DNA of 64,000 nucleotides, taken from Proteles cristata cristata (lineage: Eukaryota > Chordata > Mammalia > Carnivora > Hyaenidae). Position numbers and translations under genes: made by a program. Under the pieces are notes generated by a model that saw only the letters and a list, made by a program, of their open reading frames with translations, was not told the origin of the DNA and did not search any database. The DNA lies in assembly GCA_017311185.1 (NCBI GenBank), contig JAESUZ010003089.1, positions 248,001 to 312,000 of the forward strand, read 5' to 3'. Positions 22,013 to 33,416 of the stretch are shown piece after piece; positions within the stretch are counted from its first letter, which is position 1, and every line of letters starts with the position of its first letter.

Positions 22013-25000
22013 TGCCTGACACTCATCCATCAAGGATGCCATGAGTACCACTGCCTGGTTCCCATAGCAACACCTGGATGATGGAGCAGGGGAGAAATGC
22101 AGAAACACACCAAATAAGGAACAACAACTTCCAAAAATCAGCATCCAGGGAGAAGTAACCCTGGAGGGATGGCCCTGGAAGGGCCTTTCAGGCCAAGCCA
22201 GCGGGAGTCAAAGGATGGTTGGAAGCAGGGATGCCAGACACATCAGATTTCAGGGGCGGGTGAGGCCTGGATCCCGGGAGCTGGAGTCCAGAGGGGAGGC
22301 CCAGTCCCTGACCCCGAGCCACGCCACCTCCTCCACCGCTGGCCAAGGAGCCACGTCCCGTGCCTCAGTCCCCACAGGCGCCTGTCTCCAGCCCACGGCC
22401 AGACTCAGATCCCACAGCCCCAGAGAGCAGCGCTCACCCACACCCCATCTCTTCCTGATGGGGCGCCCCGCACAGCAGTGATTCACCTGTGCAGGGAGCA
22501 CCCCCTCAGCATCTCCTCAGAGGTTTCAAGAAACAGCAGGAACACACAGGGTTCCTTTTGGGCAATGACAGGCTCCAGGAGAGGTAGGGGTCTGAGTGAA
22601 CCACAAGCCCTTGCATCAGCCAGGGGTCAGAGGAAAGCAATGCTTCTGCTCTCCAAGGCCAGGTCTGAATTCTCACCGACAAGAATTCGTTACAGAGACA
22701 GCCTCAGGGTGCCGCATCCAGGCCAGCCAGGCTCTATTTCGAGGGCTGGGGGGCAGGCCCCTCCCCAGACCTGCAGTCTGGGATCCCAGCCACCTGCCCA
22801 CCCCAGCTCCCTGTGGCTGGAGGGGTCACACTTTCCTGTAAGGCCCTCCTGGCCTTGGTTAGGTGGGGCCGGCGTCTCTGGTGGGTCGTGGACAGAGCAG
22901 AGCCCCCGAGGGCCCTCTGACCACCGCGGCGGACGCCCTCCCTCACGGCAGGGGCTCCCTTGCCCCCCACCCACCCCGGAGCGTGGAGACAGACTGACAT
23001 TTTCTGGCAGAACTCTACCAAGCACAGGGCAAACCAGAGACTAGATAATTACGGGGATAACAGAGGCTAAAAATAGCCTCCTTCGCAGCCCAGACTCCTG
23101 GCATGGAAGATGCCAGACAAGCCGGCAGCAGGAGCCTGGGTGCCCGGGGCCTCCGGGGTGGGGGGGGGGCGGTGCGGGGCTGGTGGGGCCCTCTCGGCCT
23201 TCAGAGAGCACCCAGCAGGTGCCGGGACAGGGAGGGCGAGGCCCCCAGTCCCCACCAACAGTGGGGTAAAGGTGGTGCCTGCAGAGGAGAGAACGACGGA
23301 GAGCGGGGCTTTGAAGGATGAATAGAAGTCTGGCCGACGGTGGCTACTCCCTGCGAGGGGCTGGCGGCAGGAGCGCCCCGGACAGCTTTGGTCTCTCAGG
23401 GAGCCTTCCAGAAAGCAGAGCAGGAAGGTGTCAGGGCTTCAGAGGGCCTTGGTCTGACCCTCCTTCTAGTGCCACTGGTGACCCTTGAGGTGAGGTGCTC
23501 ATTCCCTCGTCAAGGAGCCGCTGTCCTTGGGGAGCAGCCTCTCAACACCCCTCTGGGCCCCCGGCCCAGGGCTTGGCATGCTCGGTGTGGGCCACGGCGC
23601 GGAGACGGCGGAGCAGCTGGGACGTCCTCCCACGAGGCAGAGCCACGCTTGGGGCCCAGCCACTGACTCAGAGAGGGACACCTGGCACCCCCAGCCCTCC
23701 CTGGGCCTGAGCCGAGGACGCTGTGCTCAGAGGCCACTCAGGTGGGGCTGCGCCCGAGGTCCAGGGCTCCTGTGGAGGGCGGGTCAGAGGGAGGAGGCTT
23801 CTGGAGCAGCGCCCACAGAGGGGGGCGGCGGGAAACAGCTGGGGAGAGCCAGGCAGAGGGCGGGGCCTACAGGAGGGAACGGGGGAGGAGGTTTGCTTCT
23901 AAGAGATTCTGGAAGGACAGAGTGGCTGGCAGAACAGGAGGGGCCGGAGGAGGCTGGAGAGAGGAGGCAGAGGTAGAGGCAGAGGGCCGGGGGGTGTCAG
24001 GCGGGGGACAAGGAGGCCAGGAAGGTCTCCCCCCCACAGCGGCACAGCGGGGCGTGGGCCGGGAGCAGGGTCTGGAACTGGGACTCCATGTCCGAGGCCC
24101 CTGGGGACCTGGGCCCAGCAGCTGGTTCTATTTCTTAAGGGTCTTGGTACCCAGGAATAGGGTCCCCAGAAAACAAATCAGCACACGCGGAACCCAAAAG
24201 CGACTTAGGAGGCCACCTTGTAGGACACTCAGGGGGCCGAGCGTGAGGTGCCGGGAAGCAGAGGCGAGGGAAGCGCCATCTGAAACCCCAGGCAACACAC
24301 AACGTCAGGGAAGGAAGGAACTGTAATCACAGGCCCCACCCTGGGGGCTGAGAATCAAATCCACGGAGGGCGGAGGCCTCTGGGGACACACCGGCGGTGG
24401 TGGCTCCAGGTGGGGGGTGACGCTGCCTGAGGCCCAGGTGCGGGCGCAGGTGGGCCTGCCCCGTGGTAGTTACGGAAGCCACGGGGACCCTCGTGGGGAG
24501 GGCGAGCAGGCTCCAGCCCGGGCTGGGGGGCCATCGGGAGGCCTGGGGTGAAGGCTGCAGCCCCAGTGTGGGGTCCCGTGGACGGTGGACCTGGGCGCAG
24601 AGTAACGGGTGCGACAGGCCGGCAGCCGGGGAGGGTCTGGCAGTGACGTGTGTTCTGGCTTCAGCTCCCGGCTCAGGCCAGGGAGGCCCGCGGGCGGCCC
24701 TGGCGCTGTCCGGTCATCCGGGTCGGGTGGCTTTGGCGTGGCGGGGGGCGTGCTGAGCAGAGGTGCCCGACGGGGCCGCACGAAGGGGGGGAGCTGTGAC
24801 AAGAGGGCAAGGCCCAGGGAGGACCGCCCGCCGCCTGACGCCCTGCTCCCGCGCCGCCCAGAGGCTCAGCCTCAAGCGGACGGAGATGCGAAGGTCTGGT
24901 TGACCCGGCGACTCCCTGCCCCCCGGGGCCTCCAGCTCTGAGGCTCCGCCAGGGAGCGGAGAGGGAGATGGGGGCTGAGGAGGAGCCCCCCCTGCAGGTT

Positions 25001-26011
25001 TGGGCCCCAGGCTGGGGACGCCTGAGCCGAGGGCCGCGGGGCTGGGCCGCCTGGCCTCCCTCCTGGGGGAAACAGCCTACTGCGTTTGGCCCCGGGCGCC
25101 TGCCGGGAAAGTAGGGCACAGGCTGGCAGCGCAGCATGGGGGGGGCCCCGGGGGGACCCCGGGGGGCGGGTCTGCGGGGACTTTGGTGGAGGAGCCGAGG
25201 GGAGGAAGAAGCGTGGGGAGCCTCACAGTCCGGGCTGGATCCGGAATCGGGGTCAGAGGGGCCAAGGCAGGGCCCCAGGCAGAGTGCTCGCCTGCGCTCA
25301 GGCCCGTGGCCGACCGGGCGCCCGCCTGCTCGCCTGCCTTCAGGACGGAGGGCGTGTTCCAGACAGGCCCTCTCAATGGCGGAGTCAGGGCTGGCGGCGG
25401 GGGGCTCACCAATGTGCTCCGGGGAGGACACCATTTCCGGCATCTTCCAGGCAGGGGGCATGGGGAGCAGGAGTCCAGCCAGCTCACGGCCATCTTGGGC
25501 TTGTCCCTGTACCTCCTTGTGCCTCAGTTTCCAGGCTGAGAAGATGGGGTTGTCGAAGGGAAGCCCGCCCTAGGGGAGCCTGTCATCGGAAGGCTGTCAT
25601 AAGGGAGAGAGACAGAGAAACAGAGACAGAGAGAGATGGAGACAGAGACCACAGACACCTGGACCCCAAAGAGGCCCAACTGAAAGGAGGAGGAGGGAAG
25701 ACGGAGAAAACATAGGAGCCCAGTGAGCAGACCCGGGGATGAGACAGGGAGTGGGGGCGTCGGGGACAGGAGAGGTCAGCTGGATGGTGGCCCCCCAGTG
25801 ACTCAAGGGACACAGGGATGGCAGCCCCTGCCGGGGAGCTCTCCTGAGCTGGACGGAGGGCTCAGAGGCCACTTTGTTCTCTAAACGAAATGACAGGCCC
25901 CCAACCAAGCTCTCCCTTCAGACACCAAGTTCCACTTAGCAGCCCTCACTGCTCAGAGCCACCAGAGGCCACTTCAAAGGGATGTTTGGTCCCATTTATG
26001 TCTTCAGGCCT
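22013..26011. other. No recognised gene; one MIR relic
   Basis: GC-rich unique DNA. A MIR-like piece with TTGTGCCTCAGTTTCCAGGC lies at about 25,500-25,560 on the + strand. Short GAGACAGAGA simple repeats occur near 25,600-25,650. Confidence 0.4.
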
Positions 26012-26215
26012 TTTCTTTTTGAGAGAGAGGGAGGGAGAGACCTTGCGTGTGACACACCAGCACTCTGGGAGGGACGGGGGTGGAGGGAAGGGGAGGGGAG
26101 GGGCAGAGAGGAGGGGCAGAGTATCCCAGGCAGCTCTGTGCTGTCACTGCAGAGCCAGATGCGGCGCTCGGACCCCGGAACCCCGAGATCAGGACCTGAA
26201 CCCCCCAGGCACCCC
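26012..26215 (-). mobile_element. Degenerate CAN-type SINE
   Basis: In reverse orientation: TTTTTGAGAGAGAG start, GA-rich body, CTGCAGAGCCAGATGCGGCG and the ending CCCCCCAGGCACCCC. Clearly more diverged than the other copies. Confidence 0.7.
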
Positions 26216-26514
26216 TGTCATCAAGCCTTTTAAGCTACATCCATAAAATGAACATATTCTACATGGTATCTGCTTTTTCAAATGTTGTGAAGTTTACCAA
26301 AATTTAATAATTATTACAAACTCAATAAATTAAGCTAAACAATATGGTGATTCTTCGGCTCTTCCCAACGTTCCAACGCTGTACGTAAAGCGGTGCGTGG
26401 CTCCTACCCGGGGCTGCAAGTGCACACGGTGGTGTGAAAACGCTTGAAATATGAAGCACATACAAATTTTTGACAAAAATGGTAACATTTTGAGTTTGAT
26501 TCTCTTTTAAATTT
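26216..26514. other. AT-rich island, origin unclear
   Basis: About 300 bp of AT-rich sequence (AATTTAATAATTATTACAAA near 26,300) between two minus-strand SINEs. Possibly an old transposon relic; no family was identified. Confidence 0.35.
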
Positions 26515-26687
26515 CTTCTTTAGTTTATTTATTTTTGAGAGAGAGCGCACGAGAGGGAGACAGGGGATACGAAGGGCGCTCCGCTCTGTCAGCACAGAGC
26601 CCGACGCGGGGCTCGAACCCATGAACCGTGAGATCATGACCCGAGCCGAAATTGGACACTTAACTGACGGAGCCCCCCAGGCGTCCC
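26515..26687 (-). mobile_element. CAN-type SINE (felid), reverse orientation
   Basis: Has the TTTATTTATTTTTGAGAGAG start, GTCAGCACAGAGCCCGACGC core and GAGATCATGACCCGAGCC head region. Imperfect CTCTTTTAAAT / CTCTCTTAAAT flanks may be the target-site duplication. Confidence 0.85.
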
Positions 26688-27683
26688 GCTCTCTCTTAAA
26701 TATCTATGTGAATCCTAAATCCTCTTGGAGTCAAAAGTCCCATATGGACTAGAAAGAGTCACATCATGCGTGAAATGCCATCACCTAGAACAACCCTCCA
26801 GGCCGCCCTCACTTCTGACGCCGGCTGCAGAGTCTGGGGTCCCTGGAATCACCCTCCGGAGGACCCCCAGCGCTCCTGGGAGGCGTCATGCTCACGGTTA
26901 CGGTTAACACAGAGAAAGGACATGTCACCATCAGCAAGGGCAAGCGGCTCACGGGGCAGAGCCCAGGAGTGTGCAAACCGTCCCCTCCCCGTGGGTTCGT
27001 GGGCAGCGTCAGCTCCCCAGGCAGCGACGAGATGGCGCGCCCCAGTGTCACCAACGGGAAAGCCCCGAGCCCCCACGCCCAAGGCCTTTGGCTTCCGTCC
27101 TGTAGAGCTGGTTCACTGCCCGCATGGCTGACCTCAGTCTCCAGCCCCTCGGGAGGCCAAGCCGATGCCGTGTGGCCCAGAGCTCCAGGGGGACAAGCAC
27201 ACTGGACTCAGGACGTCCCGGGCTTGGCAGTGACCTCCCAGCAGCCGAGGGCAGGGTCAGCCCTTTGTTGGGCAGGGTCACGTTCCCATCGCCCCAAACA
27301 GTTCTCCGTGTGGCCTTCTTCCCTCCCTCCCGCACACGTGTGGGTCCTTGGCCGCTGCCTGCGGACGCGAGCCAGCGCTCCCTGGGCTGGCTGTGGCTGC
27401 ACGGGCCTCCCCCATGGGCTTCTCTGGGCCTGAACACTACGGCATGCCCTTCCTGTCTCTGTGCCCTTCCTCTGTCTCACCAGCAGACAGAGACAGCGGC
27501 CTGGGGATGGCAGAGCACTCGGAAGGTCTTGAGGAAGCAGATAGAGCCCAGCCACCAGCCACATGCTTATGTGACAGAAAATAAGCCGTCTTGTTTGTCC
27601 TGCCTCTTTGTTACAGCAGCTTGGCCTCTCTCTGACTACTACACTTTCTCAAGCCCATTTCTTTCTGCAGTTTTCTCCTTTGT
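26688..27683. other. No recognised gene
   Basis: Unique GC-rich DNA between two SINEs. Confidence 0.4.
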
Positions 27684-27896
27684 TTTTAATTTTTTAATGT
27701 TTATTTAGTTTGAAAGAGAGAGAGACAGAGCATGAGCAGGGAAGGGGCAGAAAGAGAGGGAGACACAGAATCTGAAGTGGGTCCAGGATCCGAGCTGTCA
27801 GCACAGAGCCTGATGTGGGGCTTGAACCCACGAACCGGTGAGATCATGACCTGAGCCAAAGTCGGACGCTTAACAGACTGAGCCCCCAGGTGCCCC
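27684..27896 (-). mobile_element. CAN-type SINE (felid), reverse orientation
   Basis: Has the TTTAATGTTTATTTAGTTTG A-tail side, GAGCTGTCAGCACAGAGCCT core and AAGTCGGACGCTTAACAGAC head. It is the last young SINE before the ARC domain. Confidence 0.9.
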
Positions 27897-29999
27897 TTTG
27901 CCTCCTAACACCCAGCAGCACAGCAGGGGGTGTCCTGAGCACCCGCTGCGGCCAGGGCGCCCTGCCCACGGACCCTCACACCAGCACTCTCTGCAGACTT
28001 GATTTTCTAGAAAAGGCATCCCTGGGAGTTGAGTTCCCGTCCACTTGGCTCAGAAGCGCCCCCCCCACCCCACCCCCACCCCCGCCGTCGCGCTCGGTCT
28101 GCAGGGTGAGCCCCTCAGGGCTTCTGGAAGTCCTGCCTCCAGTCCCCCATCCGATCCAATCAAAGGGAGGCCAGCATAGCCCCTCCCTGTGCCTCAGTTT
28201 CCCCCATCTTCTAGTCAGGGGAGGACGCTGGGTGGTCTGTGACAATGGATGGGCAGGACCGAGAGGGGTGAGGGAGGCGTGTATTCGGAACATCCTGTTC
28301 CGGACTCACAGGGTCTGGACCCGACCACCCCATGCCGCACCCGCCACCCCACCCCCTCTCCTTGCTCCGGCTCTGAGGACACAAAGACTCAGAGCCACAT
28401 CTCCAAGTACTCGAAGTGTTCTGTTCGGATAGCCTGTTTCCACAATCACCCAATTACAGGAAGTAACTTCTTGTTAAAAAGGAAAAGCCCCTGCGGCTCC
28501 CAGCCTTTGATGTGAGCTGTAGTATCGCTCCGGAGAAGTCCCCGCCTCCCAGGCGTCACCATGGTGCCCAGCCTCCTGTTTCCGCAGGTTTCCTTCCCCG
28601 TTCTTGTCAGAGCTGCCATTATTTAAAAGAAATAAAAGGAAAGAAGAGGGAAGAGGCGGCCTTTTCACCAGGGGGCCCCACGCTCAGGGCCGCCAGCCCT
28701 CTCCACGCGGCGGGTGACGACACTGCCCGTGGCAGGCGGTGCTTTCTGCTCCGGCTCATTTCCTGCCCCCCCAGGTCTCCTCTGCGTCCCCGGCCCAGCA
28801 GGGGCGGCCCTAGCCAGGCCCTACCTGCACCTGCTCTTGCCCCCCGGCGCAGCACCCCCTGGGGCAGAGAAGCCCCTCTGGAGGCGCAGGACCTGTGCTG
28901 GGCACTGACAAGCCCCTGTCCGTGACCGTGGCGCTTGGGACGGTCACTTTTACACGTCAGCCTAGATACGGAACCACCCCGGGCATCCACCCGGATGCTC
29001 GGAGGCCTTCTGCAGGTATGACCGAAGCTCATGGTCTGTGGACTTTAAGGAAGATCGCCGAGGCGATCTGGGTGGGCCTGGCTCAATCAGTTGATGGGTC
29101 TTAAGATCAGAACTAAGCCATCGCCTAAGAAGCAGAAATCCCACAGCAGCTCGGCCTGAGCCCGGAGTCCCAGCCCGCCCTGTGGACTTCACACGGTAGC
29201 CAGGCCCACAACTGACCAAGCAAACTGCTCACAACCAGCCGCCCACCATCCGTCCCCACGGGGCCTGCTCCTCCTTGAACGCCTGCTCAGACAGGGGCTT
29301 GATCCCCTGCCAGGCTCTCTCTCCCTCGGTCTTGGGGGCCTGGTGACCCCACAGAGTCAGGTGAGGCCAACCCCCCACAGGCATCGGATGGCCCCCATGT
29401 CTCAGTTCTTGAAGCCCCTCGTGCATTAGGGTGGTGCTGGTGTGTGCCCGTTCTGCAGGTGAGGGGTCACGCTTGGGGAGACCAAGCCTATGACCCAGGG
29501 CTGGTCAGGGTTACCTCCCAGCAGGAGTCTTGCCTCGCCCAGGACCCCAGGGCTCGATGCCCAAAAAGACCCCTCCCTTCTGGCCCTAGGCCTATGCCCT
29601 GGCAGAGGAAGAGTTCTTAGGGTGTCCCCACCCACCCCAAGCGGGCGATGGGCAGAGGGTCTGGGGGCACAGCCCTCAGCGCAGCTAGAACAAGGGCTCC
29701 GCTCCGTGCCCCCCACCGCCCGCTGCCTCAGGCGTTCCCTCCATGGAGGGAGCCCTTAATCAGCTTAAGACAACCCACAACACTCGGACCAACTTGGAGG
29801 GAGCCCTTAAGGCCCTTCTGCCCTGAGGATCCAGGACCCTGACCAATCGACTGGCCTGTGATGGGCCTGCCGCTCTCTAGGTCCCCAGAGACCCTTCGGT
29901 CTGCCCTTGTGGGAGCTCCAGGGACCCACCGCCCCACGCGACCTCCCTCCGCAGCTCCACGCCCACTGACCCAGGGCCACAGAGAAATGACAGCGCGCA
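27897..29999. other. Intergenic DNA downstream of ARC
   Basis: No gene recognised. A MIR-like phrase (CCTGTGCCTCAGTTTCCCCC) lies at about 28,185-28,210. The phrase GGAGGGAGCCCTTAA occurs twice within about 60 bp near 29,740-29,815. Confidence 0.4.
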
Positions 30000-30838
30000 C
30001 CGAGAAGTTTCAGTGTTTTATTAACAAAAGCTTACAAAAGTCTGTCTTCAGGTAAGGTGGCGGGCGGGGGGAGGGAGGACACGCACACAGCTTGGCCTAA
30101 CATCAAGGCCTGATCCACTGGGGACAGGGAGGGCTGGCCACACCCTCCTGAGGACCCCGGGGCTCCCTGCAGCCCATGCCAGCTCGTGAGTATGGGTTAT
30201 GGCTTATGTGCAAAAATAAGATCTGGGGGCTGGCAGGGGTGCGGGGTGGCGGCGCGGACAGCATCACCTGCAGACATCAGTCTCCTGAACCCGGGAACCC
30301 CCACTGGACAGGCGGAAAGGAGAACCCCAGCCAGGGCCTGATGGGGCTGCAGGCGCTGCAGACGCAAGCGGCCGGTGGGCACCGGGGTGCTGCTGTCTGG
30401 GGAGGTGGGGGTCTGGGCCCTGGCAACGGCGGGGCCTGGCAGAGAGCCCGCGTACGCCCCAGGGGCTGGGACCTCGCAGGGCTGGGGCTGCGGGCGGGAG
30501 CAGGGCTGTGGCCTCGGCGTCAGAGCTTCTGGAAAGCTCTGGTGGGAGAGGACGGCCACCGCAGGAAGGGCGATGGCGGGGGGGTCCTGGGCTTCAGCAA
30601 GGCCGGCTCCAGCCGCTGCGGACCCGGGAGCGGGCAGGCTGGTGGCCAGCGGGGCAGGCCGAGCGGCAGGCCCGGGCCCTCACGCTGGCCCGTCTCCAGC
30701 ACCAGCTCTCCGCCGCGCTGTCCTCTCCGCAGCCCCGCTCGCTGACCTCAGCGTCCCCTCCTCCGGCGCTGGAGGCTCGGGGACGAGAGGGCGGGGCGTG
30801 CCTGGCGGGCGGCAGAGGCGTTGTGGGAGCCTCAGGAC
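30000..30838 (-). other. ARC: ARC exon 3 (3' UTR only)
   Basis: The acceptor is TCTCTCTTTCAG (bases just above 30,838). The exon runs to a poly(A) site inferred about 15-25 nt past the AATAAA at 30,022-30,017. Roughly 840 nt, GC-rich except for the last 100 nt. In rodents the ARC 3' UTR carries dendritic RNA-targeting signals; I cannot place these exactly here. Confidence 0.8.
30017..30022 (-). terminator. ARC: ARC polyadenylation signal AATAAA
   Basis: The reverse complement reads TTGTTAATAAAACACTGAAA. It is the only good signal at the distance expected from the ARC stop codon, and gives a spliced mRNA of about 2.96 kb, in line with the known size of about 3 kb. Confidence 0.88.
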
Positions 30839-31023
30839 CTGAAAGAGAGACTCGGGGGTCAGGGGCAGGCCGGAGGCTAGGACGGGCTCCACGGGAAGGG
30901 TGTGGGAGGACGTTACGGGGCGGCCCCTCGGGGCGCTGCTGGGGAAGGGGGGGCACTGGGCCTGGGATCCCGGGAGGGACAGCGAGGGACAGCGTCCCAG
31001 AGGGAGGGCTGGGGCCCCATTAC
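30839..31023 (-). other. ARC: ARC intron 2 (within the 3' UTR)
   Basis: 185 bp, GTAATG donor and CTCTCTTTCAG acceptor. It lies well downstream of the stop codon. Confidence 0.8.
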
Positions 31024-31148
31024 CTGTCGTCACTCTCCCGGCTCCTCAGCTGAGTGTGAGGGTTCGGGCCCCGTGGGACCCTCCGCCTGCCGTGGGTGAG
31101 TCATCGAGCCCAGCCGATCCTTTTCCAGGCTGGTGTGAGTCACTGGTG
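31024..31148 (-). other. ARC: ARC exon 2 (3' UTR only)
   Basis: 125 nt between TTTTCTCTTCAG and GACGACAG/GTAATG. Non-coding, since the ARC stop is in exon 1. Confidence 0.82.
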
Positions 31149-31388
31149 CTGAAGAGAAAACCCGGGGTCGAGTGAGAGCCAGCTCGGCAGCCTCCCAGCC
31201 CCGCCTCCTGCCCCAGCCCTGCTCCCTGACCCCGGGGGTTTCTGCAGCCCCCATCACACCACCCCTGCAGCTAACTGGCTGGGGACGCCTCTGAGCCTCA
31301 GTGGGCTCACCCAGAAAATGGACCTGGCCCTGGGCCCTCCCTGCTCTACGGCGCCCCCCGGCGGCGCTGCCCTGCGGCAGGGGCTCAC
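31149..31388 (-). other. ARC: ARC intron 1 (within the 3' UTR)
   Basis: 240 bp, GTGAGC donor and TTTTCTCTTCAG acceptor. The exon 1/2 junction is about 620 nt after the stop codon, far beyond the 50-55 nt rule, so the spliced mRNA should carry exon junction complexes that mark it for translation-dependent decay, as known for ARC in rodents. Confidence 0.82.
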
Positions 31389-32011
31389 CTGAGGGGCCAG
31401 GAGACACCAGGACGCCAGGTCTGCTGCTGCCGCCGCTGTCGCTGCGTCTTTGGCCTCCACTTTCCTCCAGGAGGAGGGAGCCTCGCTGCCCGAGACTGGC
31501 CGGCTGCCCGGGGCAGCGACAACGGCGCCAGCCGGCCGCGCAGCAACTGCCAGGAGGAGGCGGCGCGCCGAAGCCAGGGTCCCCGCAGCAGCGGCCTGTC
31601 TGCGCTTCTGTTCCGGGGTGTCCCTTGAGCTTGGAGCTCACTGGCCTGTGCTGTCCGGACACTTGGTCTCCAAGTGCCAGGGGCCCCAGGCGCAGAGCAG
31701 GAGATCACAGCCTGGAGGTCAGGTCATGGCCTGAGAGTGTGCGGGGTGCAGTCAGGGGCTGGGAAGGACAGACAGGAGGAGAGCGACGGGGCAGGGGCCC
31801 AGCAGGACAGCGGGCCCCTTCGCTGTTTGGGGGGTGCTGCCCACATCTGGATGATGCGTGGCTGTGTGAGTCCGGCGGGGGGGGCAGAGGTGGGGCGCCC
31901 AGCCGGAGGAGGCCGAGGGCTCTCCCCCGAGGGAGTCAGCCCGGCTCGGCAGTCCTGGCTGGCAAAGGCCACGGGCAGGTGTGGTGGGCGGGCTGGGACC
32001 CGGGCCGGCCT
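31389..32011 (-). other. ARC: ARC exon 1, 3' UTR part
   Basis: From the TAG stop to the CCCTCAG/GTGAGC donor. About 620 nt, GC-rich. Confidence 0.85.
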
Positions 32012-33202
32012 CTATTCGGGCTGGGTCCGGTCGCTGGCCACAGACTCGCTGGTGAGGGCCGGCGTGAGGGTCTCAGCCTCCTCGTCGGCGGGCAGCGGGG
32101 GGCCGGCTGGCTCCGACGCCTGCTCCAGCCCGTCCTGAACTTCCTTGCCCCTCTGGATGAGCTGCTCCAGGGTCTTGGGCAGCGGGTGGCGCAGAAAGCG
32201 CTTCAGCTTGGGCTGCAGGGTGCCCACCACGTACTGGATGATCTCCTCCTCCTCGGCGTCCACGTACAGCGTCTGGTAGAGGTCCCGCTTGCGCCACAGG
32301 AACTGGTCCAGCGGCTCTCCCTGCTTCTGCGGCAGGTCCAGCTCGCGCTGGATGGCCTCCCGCGACAGCGTGCCCTCGCTGTACTGCAGGAATTCCTTCT
32401 TGAACTCCACCCAGTTCTTCACGGAGCCCTGCTTGAATTCCCACCACTTCTTGGCCGGCCCGTTCATGTGGTTCTGGATTTGGGACAGCCAGTACTCCTC
32501 GGAGCCGCCCACCTGTCGCAGGTACTCCTCCAGGTGGCTGAGGAACTCCCTCGGGTCCTCGAAGATCTGGGTGTCCACACCGGGGCTGGGCTGCCCGTCC
32601 TCGCCAGGCGCCCAGGGCGGGTACTGCTGGGCCTCCACGGCCTCCTGTCCCGGCAGCTCGCCGGAGGCCGGGGGCGGGGTGATGGCGTAGGGGCTGACCG
32701 TGTAGTCGTAGCCATCGGCGTCGTGGCAGTAGCTCTCGGGACCCCCGACGCCCACGGACACGGTGTGGCGGGCCGGCTCGCTGCCCACCGGGTACTTGCC
32801 GCCCATGGACTCCAGGCGGTCGGCCCACCTCTCCAGCCGGTAGAAGACCTCCCGCCACACGTGCATCTCCCGCTTGACCCAGCGCTCCAGGTTGGCGATG
32901 GTCTCCTGGCAGCGGCACAGGCAGGCCTTGATGGACTTCTTCCAGCGCTGCGAGTCGCCGGTGGGCACGTAGCCGTCCAGGTTGCTCTCCAGCTTGCCCA
33001 CTGAGCGGTGCAGCCCCTTCAGCTCCCGCTCCACCTGCTTGGACACCTCGGTCAGCAGGTGCCGGTGCGTCCTCCGCACGTGCTCCAGCATCTCGGCCCG
33101 GCACTTACCGATCTGCAGGATCACGTTGGGCTTGGCGGCCGGCCCGCCCCGCGGCCCGGGGTAGGCGTGGAGGCCGCCGCTCGTCATGTGGTCCAGCTCC
33201 AT
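32012..33202 (-). CDS. ARC: ARC, activity-regulated cytoskeleton-associated protein (domesticated Gag capsid)
   Basis: Complete 396-residue protein in one exon, the same length as human ARC. ARC is an immediate-early neuronal protein that drives AMPA-receptor endocytosis and synaptic scaling, and assembles virus-like capsids that carry RNA between cells. Visible features: N-terminal basic helical region (about 20-140) with the CLCRC cysteine cluster at 94-98 (reported palmitoylation site) and the second coil around 99-126; an acidic/Pro-rich linker (about 141-206); the two-lobed retroviral-type CA domain, N-lobe about 207-277 (with KKWWEFKQGS, containing the CaMKII-site serine S260) and C-lobe about 278-370 (FLWRKRDLYQTL); and a short acidic tail. 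There is no zinc-knuckle, protease or RT, as expected for the tetrapod gene. The start was chosen because it matches known ARC, has G at -3 and +4, and lies about 180 nt downstream of a TATA-like box. An in-frame open stretch continues upstream but crosses the predicted start site. Confidence 0.98.
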   Translation of the reverse strand: MELDHMTSGGLHAYPGPRGGPAAKPNVILQIGKCRAEMLEHVRRTHRHLLTEVSKQVERELKGLHRSVGKLESNLDGYVPTGDSQRWKKSIKACLCRCQETIANLERWVKREMHVWREVFYRLERWADRLESMGGKYPVGSEPARHTVSVGVGGPESYCHDADGYDYTVSPYAITPPPASGELPGQEAVEAQQYPPWAPGEDGQPSPGVDTQIFEDPREFLSHLEEYLRQVGGSEEYWLSQIQNHMNGPAKKWWEFKQGSVKNWVEFKKEFLQYSEGTLSREAIQRELDLPQKQGEPLDQFLWRKRDLYQTLYVDAEEEEIIQYVVGTLQPKLKRFLRHPLPKTLEQLIQRGKEVQDGLEQASEPAGPPLPADEEAETLTPALTSESVASDRTQPE

Positions 33203-33382
33203 CGCTGAGCAGGCAGGTGGCCGCGGCGCTCGGACGGGCGGGAGGCGGCGGGCTGCAGGGTCCCCCGGGGCCACAGCGGCGCGGCGGAGCCGGGACGGTG
33301 CCCTCGGTGCGGCGGCGGCGGCGCAGCGCGGGGAGCGCGGCGGAGGAGAGCGGGGAGAGCGGCGGAGAGCGGCGGCGCCGAG
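33203..33382 (-). other. ARC: ARC 5' UTR (start inferred)
   Basis: About 180 nt of very GC-rich, purine-rich leader with no upstream ATG on the ARC strand, so the annotated AUG is the first. The transcription start is inferred as about 30 bp from the TATA-like box. Confidence 0.7.
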
Positions 33383-33410
33383 CTCTGCGTCCAGCCGCCG
33401 CCGCGGGCTC

Positions 33411-33416
33411 TTTATG
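33411..33416 (-). promoter_or_regulatory. ARC: ARC TATA-like box (CATAAA)
   Basis: The ARC strand reads GGCAGCATAAAGAGCCCGCG. Its distance of about 210 bp to the start codon fits the known ARC core promoter with a TATA-type element. Confidence 0.78.

Noticed and set aside
20663..22081. 472- and 419-codon forward open frames
   Set aside because: They are readings of a CA-rich minisatellite in two frames. Only His/Thr/Pro repeats, no splice or promoter context.
22110..22119. Perfect CArG word CCAAATAAGG downstream of ARC
   Set aside because: No ETS, CRE or MEF2 partner nearby. Single 10-bp matches are expected by chance in 64 kb.
29040..29105. SINE-like phrase GCCTGGCTCAATCAGTTGAT
   Set aside because: Too short, and it lacks the body, CT-rich stretch and tail of the SINE.
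31301..33004. 567-codon open frame on the + strand, antisense to ARC
   Set aside because: It mirrors the GC-rich ARC coding strand, and its translation is low-complexity with no family match. ARC codon bias explains the lack of stops.
32073..33104. 343-codon open frame overlapping ARC in another minus frame
   Set aside because: Arg/Ala/Gly-rich shadow of the ARC frame, with no domain.
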